This document shows positions 49,351-57,978 of a stretch of DNA of 64,000 nucleotides, in pieces (position 1 is the first letter of the stretch; each line of letters starts with the position of its first letter). Source of the stretch: Methanosarcina sp. KYL-1 (GTDB lineage Archaea; Halobacteriota; Methanosarcinia; Methanosarcinales; Methanosarcinaceae); the NCBI RefSeq assembly GCF_024372725.1, contig NZ_VOUA01000016.1, positions 22,563-86,562 of the forward strand, written 5' to 3'. Under the pieces are notes generated by a model. It did no database searches and was not told where the DNA came from. It saw only the letters and a program-made list of their open reading frames with translations. The position numbers and the translations under genes were made by a program.

Positions 49351-50763
49351 TTGAAAGAAGAATGCGGGGTTGCAGGCATTATTCTTCCTGACAACAGGCC
49401 TCAATCCAATTCGGTCGCATTCAAGCTTTACTATGCTCTCTATGCCCTTCAGCACAGAGGGCAGGAATCCACGGGCATAATGGTATATGACGGCGCGACT
49501 CCCCTTTCCATAAAGGGCATGGGGCTTGTGCCTGATGTATATACCAAGGAGTCCCTTGGGCGCCTGATCGGGAACATTGGAGTAGGGCACGTCCGCTACT
49601 CAACAACCGGCGGGTCAAAGATTGAAAACTGCCAGCCCTTTATTCTGAAATTCAAGGGCGGGATTGTCACAATTGCCCATAACGGGAACCTGGTAAACGC
49701 CATGAAGCTCAAGGATGAGCTGGAATGCGAAGGCAGGATTTTTCTCAGTGATTCCGACACGGAAGTCATCGGACACCTGCTCGTAAAAGAGCTGATCAGG
49801 CATGACCCTGTGGAATCCATAAGGAATGTGATGCGCAGGCTTGTGGGCTCCTATTCTCTGGTTATCCAGATCGACGGCGCCATCTATGCTGTCAGGGACC
49901 CATTTGGCTTCAAGCCCCTCTGTTTCGGAGAAGTAGACGGCGGGTACGGGGTCTTTTCGGAAAGCGTAGCTATTGATACCCTTAACGGCAGTCTTATCCG
50001 GGACGTAAAGCCCGGGGAGATCATTGTCTTTAAAAACGGGAACTTCGAAAGTTACCAGGTCACAAATGAACCTCATCCTGCACACTGCGTCTTTGAGTTT
50101 ATCTATTTCGCAAGGCCTGACTCTGTCATTGACGGCAAGCTTGTCTACAAGGTGCGGGAAAGGATCGGAAGGGAACTTGCCCGGGAACACCCTGTAGATG
50201 CGGATATCATATCCCCTGTCCCTGACTCAGGAATCACTTCCGCAATCGGCTATGCCCGGGAATCCGGGACCGAATACCTGGAAGGCCTGATGAAGAACCG
50301 CTACATAGGGCGCACTTTCATCCTGCCGGGTCAGGAAATGCGTGAAACCGCAGTCCGGCTCAAGATGAACGCCATTCATGACAACGTTGAGGGCAAACGC
50401 GTTGTCCTTGTGGACGACAGCATTGTCCGGGGCACGACCTCAAGAAGGATCATAGACATGGTCCGGAAAGCCGGCGCCTCCGAAGTGCACGCCCGCGTAG
50501 GAAGCCCTGCGATCATTGCTCCCTGCTATCTTGGGATAGACATGGCAACCCGCCAGGAGCTTATCGCCTCATACAAGACCGTAAAAGAGGTAGAAGGCCT
50601 GATCAACGCCGACTCTCTCGGCTACCTGAGCATTGACGGGCTCATGAGGGCTCTTGGGTGCGACAAAAACGATATGTGTGTAGGCTGCCTGACCGGTGAG
50701 TACCCTGTGGAGATACCCGGGGAAAAGTGCAGGAAAAAGCAGACACACCTTAACGACTTCTAA
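49351..50763 (+). CDS. purF: Amidophosphoribosyltransferase PurF
   Basis: First step of purine synthesis. It starts at TTG 49351 after GGAGGT, giving MKEECGVAGI. The Cys at position 5 becomes the N-terminal nucleophile of the glutaminase after cleavage. Further signs are YALQHRGQESTGI, VGHVRYSTTGGSKIENCQPF, HNGNLVNA, the PRPP loop VVLVDDSIVRGTTSRRI and a late Cys pair (CVGCLTG), as in Fe-S-bearing family members. 470 residues, full length. It follows rpl37e by 49 bp. Confidence 0.96.
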   Translation: MKEECGVAGIILPDNRPQSNSVAFKLYYALYALQHRGQESTGIMVYDGATPLSIKGMGLVPDVYTKESLGRLIGNIGVGHVRYSTTGGSKIENCQPFILKFKGGIVTIAHNGNLVNAMKLKDELECEGRIFLSDSDTEVIGHLLVKELIRHDPVESIRNVMRRLVGSYSLVIQIDGAIYAVRDPFGFKPLCFGEVDGGYGVFSESVAIDTLNGSLIRDVKPGEIIVFKNGNFESYQVTNEPHPAHCVFEFIYFARPDSVIDGKLVYKVRERIGRELAREHPVDADIISPVPDSGITSAIGYARESGTEYLEGLMKNRYIGRTFILPGQEMRETAVRLKMNAIHDNVEGKRVVLVDDSIVRGTTSRRIIDMVRKAGASEVHARVGSPAIIAPCYLGIDMATRQELIASYKTVKEVEGLINADSLGYLSIDGLMRALGCDKNDMCVGCLTGEYPVEIPGEKCRKKQTHLNDF

Positions 50764-50811
50764 TTTTCTGAAAGTTCCCGAAGATGTCAGGTTACATCCG
50801 TAAGGAACTTT

Positions 50812-50870
50812 TTTTAACGTTTCATCTTTTAACGTTTCATCTTTTAACGTCTCATCTTTTAACGTCTGCG
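50812..50870. repeat. 15-bp tandem repeat TTTTAACGT(T/C)TCATC
   Basis: Three full units and a partial fourth follow purF by about 50 bp. The repeated TTTT runs may serve as the purF terminator. Confidence 0.85.
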
Positions 50871-50988
50871 GCGTAGATCGGATTTTTTCACAAAGCAGAA
50901 TCTCGAAAGCAGGCTTGAAAATCAGGGTGAAAGGTTTCCTCTTCATTTTTTTTTACAAGCAACTTTTTTCAGTGAATCAGGAAAAGGC

Positions 50989-51051
50989 CGCCTGCTGAGG
51001 CGAGCGGTGAGAGCACAGGGAGCGATATGAAGACAAAGACCTGACTTTGTC
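50989..51051 (+). ncRNA. Candidate structured element, distant copy (two hairpins around GGTGAGAGC)
   Basis: A perfect 5-bp stem CGCCT-GCTG-AGGCG (50989-51002) is followed by GGTGAGAGC (51006-51014) and then by a perfect 7-bp stem GACAAAG-loop-CTTTGTC (51032-51051). This order matches the two closer copies at 61135 and 61331, but only the nine-base core is shared in sequence. No known RNA family is recognised. The strand is assigned by the core only. Confidence 0.3.
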
Positions 51052-51116
51052 CCTATCCGAAAAGTCATAAGGCATTAGAAAATTACAATGGTTACAACAC
51101 TTTTGAGTTACTCAAA

Positions 51117-51389
51117 TCACCTTACATGCTTCCCGTTATTTTTATTTCTTAACTTATCCCATACCTCAGAGCCCGGTGAATCGCTAGTTAGGTAAATAAT
51201 GATATGATAGACTATTAGGATTACAGCAAGAATGGCATAACGAGTTGTCGTTTTCTCAAGATAATCTATGCTGGCAAAAACCGCAGCTAAAACTACTATA
51301 GTTACCAGCCAACCCTCTAAGCTGATGGGACGATAACCCCATCCAAGAATTCTCTTACCAAACCATGCTTTTTCAGTAATTCTTGTCAT
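51117..51389 (-). CDS. Small membrane protein, unknown function
   Basis: 90 residues with two hydrophobic segments (about 26-43 and 50-67). The N-terminus has WFGKRILGWGYRPISLEGWLV, an aromatic- and Gly-rich pattern that recurs in small two-helix proteins of many microbes. The end is charged. I recognise no function. It is AT-richer than its neighbours. Start at ATG 51389, with a weak site. Confidence 0.65.
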   Translation of the reverse strand: MTRITEKAWFGKRILGWGYRPISLEGWLVTIVVLAAVFASIDYLEKTTTRYAILAVILIVYHIIIYLTSDSPGSEVWDKLRNKNNGKHVR

Positions 51390-51771
51390 ATTTCACATCT
51401 CCATTTTGAGATTATTCTAGAAATATGAACTAACTGTTATTAAATATTAGTTCAAACTTAATGGACGCTCGGATGTTAGGCTCCTGCTTTCGGCAGGTAA
51501 ACATAAAAATTCATTTTATTTTTTATCGCTATCGATTATTACTATGGTTTGTGAATTTATTTAGTGTAAATTCCCTTACTCTGTTGACAATATTATCTAA
51601 TATTTAGATTCATAGTGGAAGAGGAATATTCCAATATACTTCAAATAATTAGTTTGCATGATATCGATTTTTATATTTGCATCAATAATAAGGCGATCAA
51701 AAATATTCACATGTTTAAATGTTGTTGCTGCCGAATGTAGGTCGGCTATATTTCGTTTTTCTTTCTTTACC
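51390..51771. other. AT-rich spacer before yjbQ (3' side)
   Basis: 382 bp with low GC and no supported gene. It holds the promoter region of the small membrane protein gene on the minus strand. Confidence 0.4.
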
Positions 51772-52170
51772 TCATTCTCCCTTCAGCAGGGTAACGTTCA
51801 CCGTTCTGTTCCTGGGCCCGTCCATTTCGGCAAAGAAGATGCTCTGCCAGGTCCCGAGTTCCAGGTTTCCATCCGTGATTGGCAGGGCTTCGCTTGCCCC
51901 CAGCAGCAAGGCTTTCAGGTGTGCGTCCGCATTGTTGTCGATCCTGTCGTGCCTGTAACCCACCCCTGCAGGGACGAGCCTGTTAAGCAGGTCCAGGATA
52001 TCTTCCCGCAGTCCACTTTCGTTTTCGTTGATTATGATTCCAGCAGTTGTGTGCCGGGTGCTGAGGATGCATACGCCCTGTTCTATTCCCCTTTTCCTGA
52101 CTTCTTCCCTGACTTCGTCGGTGATGTCTATCAGTTCAATGCGTTTTTCGGTTTTTATTTTGAGTTTCAA
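51772..52170 (-). CDS. YjbQ family (UPF0047) protein
   Basis: 132 residues with the family patterns ITDEVREEVRKRGIEQGVCILSTRHTTAGIIINENESGLREDIL, HDRIDNNADAHLKALLLGASEALPI and LGTWQSIFFAEMDGPRNRTV. The His and Asp residues in RHTTAG and NADAH make the conserved pocket. E. coli YjbQ can give weak thiamine-phosphate synthase activity; the true role is unsettled. thiDN is 4 kb away, which is too far for a context argument. Start at ATG 52170. Confidence 0.9.
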   Translation of the reverse strand: MKLKIKTEKRIELIDITDEVREEVRKRGIEQGVCILSTRHTTAGIIINENESGLREDILDLLNRLVPAGVGYRHDRIDNNADAHLKALLLGASEALPITDGNLELGTWQSIFFAEMDGPRNRTVNVTLLKGE

Positions 52171-53210
52171 AGTCTTTCCCCCGAGCGTTGAATCTAAATG
52201 TGTGGAGTTTAGTTTGAAATTCTGTTATTTGAGTAAAAGAGGAAAAGCTCGGATTTATGGCTTTCTGAACTGGTGGGAAGATAAAAACAGTGGAAAATAA
52301 TTTAGAAAAGCTGGGTGTCAGAGAAAAAACCGGGTAAAAGAATTGGACCCCTAAATATCCAGTTCTTTTCCGGTTTTTTTGTGCGTTTTTTTGTATATTT
52401 CCAGGGGGTTGGAATGTTTACGTTTTTTAGCGGTCGTTTTTGGGTTGACTGCTGTTTTTGTTCATCTTTAGTGAACGGTGGAGTAGTTTGGAGTTTCTAG
52501 TTGAATGTGGTTTTTTCCGTTTTTTCCGTTTTTCAGGACGTTGTTTCTGTTCGCTTTTATTGTTCTTTGTTGGTGGTGGTATTTGAGGCGTTTTTGAGTT
52601 AATTGTTCCCGTTTTTTGGGACCGTTTTTCAGGGTAAATTTTTCCGTTTTTCCGTTTTAAGAGTAAACTGGTTTCGTTTTTGGGTCTCGTTCTTCGGTTG
52701 ATTAATCGAGATAAGTGATTTTTCCAGATTTTCGGTGTGGGATTGGGATTTATAGAGGCTTTCAGGGTTATGGCAGCTTTTTGATTTTATAGTAGAAATC
52801 CGGATTTTCCCGGAGGTTTTTTCAGGAGGAAATTTTCAGGCTGTTTTTTTCGGGTTGAGAGGTTCAGGATTCATCCGCGTTTTCATCCTGCTTTTCTCTT
52901 TACTTACGTCCTTACTTTCATCCGTGTTTTAAGCTTCTGAGGAAGGGATGATTCCGAAAAATTTCAGGATTTTTATTCTTGAGGGTGGGACGAACTTGCG
53001 GTCTCTCAAAAGAAACCCGTGCAGGACGGGTTCCAGTGGCTTCTCCGTAACTGCTTCTTTCATTCCTGGCTACCTTCTTTCAAATGATTTGCTGGATTCT
53101 CTTTTTTTCTAAGTAGGAATACGGTAACTTATTACCTATTTACAATTATTTAAAAATTTCGGTAAGCCGGGTTTTTTCAGGCTCTGTTTTCAGGCTCTTT
53201 TCAGTTCTTT
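52171..53210. other. Long T-rich spacer
   Basis: 1040 bp without a supported gene. It is rich in TTTTTCCGTTTTT and TTTTCAGG strings (52340-52660, 53170-53200), with stop codons in all frames at short distance. Some of it may be a decayed gene, but no residues can be assigned. Confidence 0.4.
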
Positions 53211-54731
53211 TCAGGCGCTTTGTTCCAGCGGCCTGCCAGGTGATTCTGCTTTAAGAATCCCGTTCAGGTACAGCCTCGCCCAGATGAAGGTAACTCCTGC
53301 CCCTATGGCATTGCCTGCAACGATCCCCCACCAGGCCCCTACCTGGCCCATTTCCAGGTTGAAGGCAAAGAGGGCTGCAAAGAGCGGGGTCAGGACAATG
53401 GTCCTCAGGAGGTTTGCGACAAAGGCGTTCACTCCTTTTCCAACTCCCTGGAAGAAGGATGTGGAGAGCATCCCCAGGGAAACAGTCGGGTAAAAGACGC
53501 AGATCACGCGCAGGAAGTGGGTGAGGTCGGGGGCGATATGGGCTGCCTCTTCGGCCTGGGTGAAGATAGCTGCGATCTGCGGGGCAAGGATGAAGGTGAA
53601 GGCTGCAACCCCGCTTTCTATGAGGAGGCCGAGTTTTGTTGCATAGGTATGGGCTTTTTCCGCTTTTTCAAAGTCCCTTGCCCCAAAGGCAGCTCCGGAG
53701 ACAGAGATTACCGCCGTTGCAATCCCTACCAGGGGGGCGATTGCGATGGTTGCTACCCTCCAGCCCGTAGAGTAGATCGCAACCCCATCGGTGCTGCTTA
53801 CGGCGACGATTATCAGGTTCATGACAAGCATGGTGAGGGACATGGAAAGCTGCTGGGCGGAAGCCGGGATGGCCACGTTGAATATATCCTTTATGATGTC
53901 CTTTCCAAAGCTGAAGTCTTTGAAATTGAAGGAGACGAAGGTGTCTTTCCGGAAAAATAGCCAGTTCAGCATCATAAGCGAGGAAATGCCCAGGGACAAC
54001 AGGGTAGCCCAGGCTGCTCCGGCAATCCCCATGTCAAAGGTATAGATGAAGATGGGGTCCAGGATGATGTTCAGGACTGCTCCCAGGATCATTGCCTGCA
54101 TTGCCCGTTTCGAGTCACCTTCGGCCCTGAGGATGGAATTTGCCACGTTTGTAAAAAAGACCACCAGGCTCCCGAGGAAAATGACCCGTGCATAAGCTAC
54201 GGCAAGGCCAGTGGTTTTTCCTGCCCCCACAAGAGTGAAAATCTGGGGAGCAAAGGCATAGAAAGGCAAGGTAAATGCCAGGACCAGGAGCAGCATTATA
54301 ATTATAGTGTGTACTGCAACATTGTCAGCCCCTGCCTTGTCCCTGGCCCCGATCCTCCTGGAAATTGCAGCTCCACCTCCTATCCCGAGCCCGTTGGAGA
54401 GGGCCATGCTTATGAAGAAAAACGGAAAAACGAAACCCATCGCTGCCAGGGCATCGGAGCCGAGCCCTGAGACCCAGTAGGTGTCGACAAGCTGGTAAAT
54501 GGTCTGCACGGACATGGCGACCATCATGGGGACTGCAAGTTTGATTATGGCTTTTTTCGGGTCCCCCTGGAGTATCTGGACCCCTCTGGTCTCATTTTTT
54601 CCTGAAGGGCTGCCTGCGGGCTTACCTTCAGGGCTACTTGAGAATCTATCTGGAGGACTGCCTGATGGACTGCTTGAGAGACTGCCTGAGAGACTGCCTG
54701 AATCTGTATATTCGGATGGTCTGGTTTTCAT
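53211..54731 (-). CDS. MATE family efflux transporter, first copy
   Basis: 506 residues from the ATG at 54731, which has AAGGAAG about 10 bp upstream. Twelve membrane segments of the MATE family. The first conserved block is QGDPKKAIIKLAVPMMVAMS, then QLVDTYWVSGLGSDALAAMGF, NGLGIGGGAAISRRIGARDK, and in the second half IYSTGWRVATIAIAPLVGIA. Such proteins expel drugs or metabolites in exchange for Na+ or H+. The first 45 residues are a low-complexity Ser/Gly/Pro tract made by short repeats. It is a paralogue of the gene at 56551, with two regulators between. Confidence 0.92.
   Translation of the reverse strand: MKTRPSEYTDSGSLSGSLSSSPSGSPPDRFSSSPEGKPAGSPSGKNETRGVQILQGDPKKAIIKLAVPMMVAMSVQTIYQLVDTYWVSGLGSDALAAMGFVFPFFFISMALSNGLGIGGGAAISRRIGARDKAGADNVAVHTIIIMLLLVLAFTLPFYAFAPQIFTLVGAGKTTGLAVAYARVIFLGSLVVFFTNVANSILRAEGDSKRAMQAMILGAVLNIILDPIFIYTFDMGIAGAAWATLLSLGISSLMMLNWLFFRKDTFVSFNFKDFSFGKDIIKDIFNVAIPASAQQLSMSLTMLVMNLIIVAVSSTDGVAIYSTGWRVATIAIAPLVGIATAVISVSGAAFGARDFEKAEKAHTYATKLGLLIESGVAAFTFILAPQIAAIFTQAEEAAHIAPDLTHFLRVICVFYPTVSLGMLSTSFFQGVGKGVNAFVANLLRTIVLTPLFAALFAFNLEMGQVGAWWGIVAGNAIGAGVTFIWARLYLNGILKAESPGRPLEQSA
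54650..54712. repeat. 12-bp coding repeats in the N-terminus of the first MATE gene
   Basis: Tandem 12-bp units based on GAGAGACTGCCT, some varied, encode Ser-Gly-Ser-Leu on the minus strand. The paralogue lacks this tract. Confidence 0.7.
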
Positions 54732-54939
54732 TATACTATCTTCCTTAAATATTTCGTTTTTTCCGCCCCTCTTCCTTCTCAAGCATCAGGGCTCCGGGTT
54801 TTTGGAACAAAATCAAGAAAAGTTCCCGAGACGCTTGCCGCCGGGTATATATTGCCTCTAAGCCTCGCTTCTGAGAATCGCTTTTAAGTACCATTTTTAA
54901 GTACCACTTCTAAGCGATGCTTCCTTCCGATGGGGAGAG

Positions 54940-55269
54940 TTAGCAGCAGCGGTTTCTCATCCCGTTCCCGGCAGAATTAAGTTCTTTTAGCGTTTCGTTC
55001 AGGGAGAACAGGAACTCGTTCCTGAGCCTTTCGGTAAGCAGTTCCGGGTCGACCCCTCTGAAATAGGCAGGAGTCCCTTCTCTTATCTCAACATACCCCT
55101 TTTTTGCCATCCTGTCCAGCACGCCGTAAACCTTAGGCCTCGGAACGTGCGTAAGCTCGTGAATTTCCCTTGCCGTTGCCTCATTTAAGCTGAGGAGCCC
55201 CACATAGGTTTTTGCCTCGTTTTCCGTGAAACCCAGTTTCTGGAGTTTGCCTATGAGTTCTGAATCCAT
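54940..55269 (-). CDS. Short TrmB-type HTH regulator
   Basis: 109 residues. The winged helix of TrmB is complete: LGFTENEAKTYVGLLSLNEATAREIHELTHVPRPKVYGVLDRMAKKGYVEI, then FRGVDPELLTERL. The usual C-terminal effector domain (about 150 residues or more) is missing; the protein ends after a short helix with a Cys-Cys terminus. It may be a natural one-domain regulator or a truncation. It lies directly upstream of the first MATE gene on the same strand, so it probably regulates it. Confidence 0.85.
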   Translation of the reverse strand: MDSELIGKLQKLGFTENEAKTYVGLLSLNEATAREIHELTHVPRPKVYGVLDRMAKKGYVEIREGTPAYFRGVDPELLTERLRNEFLFSLNETLKELNSAGNGMRNRCC

Positions 55270-55339
55270 TACAGGCCTCCGATATGGTTTATTTTAGGAT
55301 ATTCGGCTTTTTTGGTTCTGGTTTTTCCCTTTAGGGCCT

Positions 55340-55426
55340 TTCCTTTTCAGGCCTTTACATTCAGGTCTTTTCAATTCAGGCTTTTTCAATTCAGGCTTTT
55401 TCAATTCAGGCCTTTTCAATTCAGGC
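55340..55426. repeat. 15-bp imperfect tandem repeat CTTTTCAATTCAGGC
   Basis: About five units between the TrmB-type and MarR genes, reaching the end of the MarR gene at 55421. The repeats vary at one to three positions. Confidence 0.8.
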
Positions 55427-55879
55427 AGTTTCGTCCAGTTTCTTCAGCACGCCAAGCATCGCCTGCAGGCTTTCCTGGTATGCGACAACGTCCTCTTCCT
55501 CAAGCTTTTCAAAAATTTCGGACGCGGTTTTTTCGAGTTCCCCGGTGAACCATTCCTTATACTCTTCCCCTTTCTCCGTAAGGGAGACAAGGGTCTTTCT
55601 CCGGTCTCCGGGATCTCCCTTTCTGCAGACTAGACCTTCCCTTTCCAGGGCATCGATCATGCTCGTCAGGCTCCCTTTCTGCAGGTCCAGGCACTTCCCC
55701 AGCATGGAAGGCATGATTTCGCCTTTAGTCCCGATGATAAGGATGGCACGGTTCTGGTTTTTGTTCAGGTTGTGCGGGCTGTCCCTGATCTCGTGAAACA
55801 CCCTCGCAAAATTTTTGTGGAATAGGTGTATCATCTCAAACTGGAGCTTAACCGTCTCTTTTATTCTTTCTTCTTTCAT
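55421..55879 (-). CDS. MarR family transcriptional regulator
   Basis: 152 residues. Winged-helix signs are NLNKNQNRAILIIGTKGEIMPSMLGKCLDLQKGSLTSMIDALEREGLVCRKGDPGDRRKTLVSLTEKGEEY, of which the recognition helix and the DxRR wing (GDRRKT) are clear. MarR dimers bind palindromes and often repress neighbouring efflux genes. Inverted repeats lie directly upstream (55917-56003 and 56045-56058). The neighbours are two MATE transporters. Start at ATG 55879. Confidence 0.92.
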   Translation of the reverse strand: MKEERIKETVKLQFEMIHLFHKNFARVFHEIRDSPHNLNKNQNRAILIIGTKGEIMPSMLGKCLDLQKGSLTSMIDALEREGLVCRKGDPGDRRKTLVSLTEKGEEYKEWFTGELEKTASEIFEKLEEEDVVAYQESLQAMLGVLKKLDETA

Positions 55880-55916
55880 TGATAATCACAGTGAGGTGCT
55901 TTTTCCTGTCATGACC

Positions 55917-56003
55917 CGGACGATAAGTAAAAGGTCTGTTCGCGAGGTGGTGTGTTTGGGTTCGAGTTTTCCTAACTCATGTTGTTCATATTCTTATCGT
56001 CCG
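55917..56003. promoter_or_regulatory. Perfect 11-bp inverted repeat upstream of the MarR gene
   Basis: CGGACGATAAG (55917-55927) and CTTATCGTCCG (55993-56003) are perfect complements, 65 bp apart. They lie 38-124 bp before the MarR start codon, where an operator for autoregulation is expected. Whether the two arms bind two dimers or form a hairpin in RNA is not known. Confidence 0.5.
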
Positions 56004-56044
56004 AATCAAGATTGTCTTTAATCTTATTGTGCGTTTTTCTAATT

Positions 56045-56058
56045 GTTTGAATTCAAAC
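56045..56058. promoter_or_regulatory. Perfect 14-bp palindrome GTTTGAATTCAAAC
   Basis: A perfect dyad of the size bound by winged-helix dimers, about 170 bp upstream of the MarR start. It is embedded in AT-rich DNA with TATA-like sequence nearby (about 56077). Confidence 0.4.
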
Positions 56059-56550
56059 TAAATAGAGATGGGTTCTATTTATACTTTATGATTTGAAACT
56101 TGACCTTTATGTGGCTGATATTCATTCAGCTAAGTATAGAAAATAAGTCCTTTTCAGGCTCTTCGTTGTTTTGAGTGGTAATTCATATCCACTTCCTATG
56201 TGGGAAAGACGTAGGCAATATTTAGAAGCATTTCTTGGGAATAATCACGCACAAGACCGATATTTGTCATTTCGACATGGTTACTTCCTAACTACACAAT
56301 TAATTTCTACCCATACAAAACAGCGAAGAGCCCCTTTTCATTATAGTCAAAGGTATCCCCATGAATTAAAAGTATATTTGGATGACCAGGGATGCACTTG
56401 AATTCTCAATAATGATTTGGTGACCAAAAAGGCATTTGGATGATTGGAAACGCATTGAGTTGACCTGAGAATACAAAAAATAAAAGATATCGGAAAGGGC
56501 AAATCATGCAGGTGATATTGTGGACTGCCGAAATCAGGTATTCTGTATTT

Positions 56551-57978
56551 TCAACACTTTCCTCCCGCCTCCCCTGCCTTTATCATACACCTCAAATAAA
56601 CCTGAGCCCAGACAAAAGTGATCACCGACCCTGTAACCGTCCCTGCAACCAGCCCCCACCAGACTCCGGGAAGCCCCCACTCGAACTCGTAGGCAAAGAG
56701 CACGGCAAAGAGGGGAGTCATGACCAGGCTCCGGAGAAGGGTTGCGATAAGGGCGCTCGTTCCTTTTCCTGCGCCCTGGAAAAAGGAGGCTGAGAGCATC
56801 CCGAAGGCCACCGAGGGGTAGAAGATTGTCATGATCTTCAGGAGCCGGGTCAGTTCGGGAGCGATATGGGAAGCTGCTTCGGCCTGGGTGAAGACGGCTG
56901 CGATCTGCGGGGCAAAGAGGTATATCCCTGCTCCTATTACGGCTTCTACAAGAAAACCGATCCCGGTACCGTAAACAAGGGCTTCCCTGGCTTTTTTGAA
57001 GTTCCGCTCCCCGAAGGCTGCCCCGGCAATCGAGACAACTGCGCTTGAAATCCCTATCAGGGGAGCGACTGCGATTGTTGCGACCCGCCAGCCGGTGGAG
57101 TAGACGGCAACCCCGTCGGTGTTGCTCACGGCAACGATTATGAGGTTCATTATGAGGGCGGTCATGGCAAGGGCAACCTGCTGGACCGAAGCAGGGACCC
57201 CTACCCTGAAGATGTCTTTGAGGATCACTTTATCGAAGCTGAAGGCATGGAATTCGAAGGAGACGTAGGTGTCCTTTTTGACGAAGAACCAGTATGCCAT
57301 GAGGGCTCCGGATGCTGCAACCGAGATCACCGTGGCAAGGGCGGCTCCTGCGACTCCCAGGCCGAAGGTGTAGATGAAGATCGGGTCGAGTATTATGTTG
57401 AGTACGGAGCCGAGCAGCATGGAATTCATAGCCCGCTTCGAGTCTCCCTCTGCCCGGATTATGGCGTTGGCAACGCTCGTGAAAAAGAAAATAGCGCTGC
57501 TTGCAAAGATGACCCTGGCATAAGCCACCCCGAGTTCGGTTGTCTGCCCTGCACCCGAATACCGGAAGAGGTCTTCCACATAAGCCAGGGAGAGCACGGT
57601 AAAAATGACGATGATTATGGCCATGAGCACAAGGGTGTGCACAGCCACGTTGTCTGCGCCTTTCTTGTCCCGGGCCCCGATCATGCGGGAAATGGCAGCC
57701 CCGCCTCCTATCCCGAGCCCGTTCGTAAGCGCCATCTGGATGAAGAAGAAAGGAAACGAAAAACCCAGCGCAGCAAGGGCGTCTGCCCCGAGGCCTGCTA
57801 CCCAGAAGGTGTCCACCAGCGTGTAGATGGTCTGGACCGACATGGCCACGATAATCGGGATGGAGAGTTTTATCACGGCTTTTTTAGGGTCTCCCAGGAG
57901 GATGTCCACTCCGGAAGTGGTTTTTCCCGCCGCAGGGGGGACTCCGAACTTTGTGCTTTCCGATTCGCCATCTACCAT
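56551..57978 (-). CDS. MATE family efflux transporter, second copy
   Basis: 475 residues, closely similar to the copy at 53211: LGDPKKAVIKLSIPIIVAMS, TLVDTFWVAGLGADALAALGF, NGLGIGGGAAISRMIGARDKKGADNVAVHT and VYSTGWRVATIAVAPLIGIS. Twelve membrane segments. The N-terminus is short, without the Ser/Gly/Pro tract. The pair probably arose by duplication, with regulators inserted or retained between them. Its promoter side is shared with the divergent gene at 58466. Confidence 0.93.
   Translation of the reverse strand: MVDGESESTKFGVPPAAGKTTSGVDILLGDPKKAVIKLSIPIIVAMSVQTIYTLVDTFWVAGLGADALAALGFSFPFFFIQMALTNGLGIGGGAAISRMIGARDKKGADNVAVHTLVLMAIIIVIFTVLSLAYVEDLFRYSGAGQTTELGVAYARVIFASSAIFFFTSVANAIIRAEGDSKRAMNSMLLGSVLNIILDPIFIYTFGLGVAGAALATVISVAASGALMAYWFFVKKDTYVSFEFHAFSFDKVILKDIFRVGVPASVQQVALAMTALIMNLIIVAVSNTDGVAVYSTGWRVATIAVAPLIGISSAVVSIAGAAFGERNFKKAREALVYGTGIGFLVEAVIGAGIYLFAPQIAAVFTQAEAASHIAPELTRLLKIMTIFYPSVAFGMLSASFFQGAGKGTSALIATLLRSLVMTPLFAVLFAYEFEWGLPGVWWGLVAGTVTGSVITFVWAQVYLRCMIKAGEAGGKC

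Larger units (their letters stand above)
50764..51116. other. Spacer after purF with a repeat and a structured element
   Basis: 353 bp, no gene. A tandem repeat lies at 50812-50870 and a two-hairpin element at 50989-51051. Confidence 0.5.
55880..56550. other. Intergenic region between MarR gene and second MATE gene
   Basis: About 670 bp without a convincing gene. It includes two candidate operator structures upstream of the MarR gene. A 76-codon frame at 56171-56401 has no recognisable content and is left out. Confidence 0.5.

Noticed and set aside
55940..55990. tRNA-like T-loop sequence GGTTCGAGT
   Set aside because: No pairing arms, anticodon stem or acceptor complement nearby.
56171..56401. 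76-codon frame between MarR and the second MATE gene
   Set aside because: TTG start without a site, no recognisable content, AT-rich spacer; cannot be supported.
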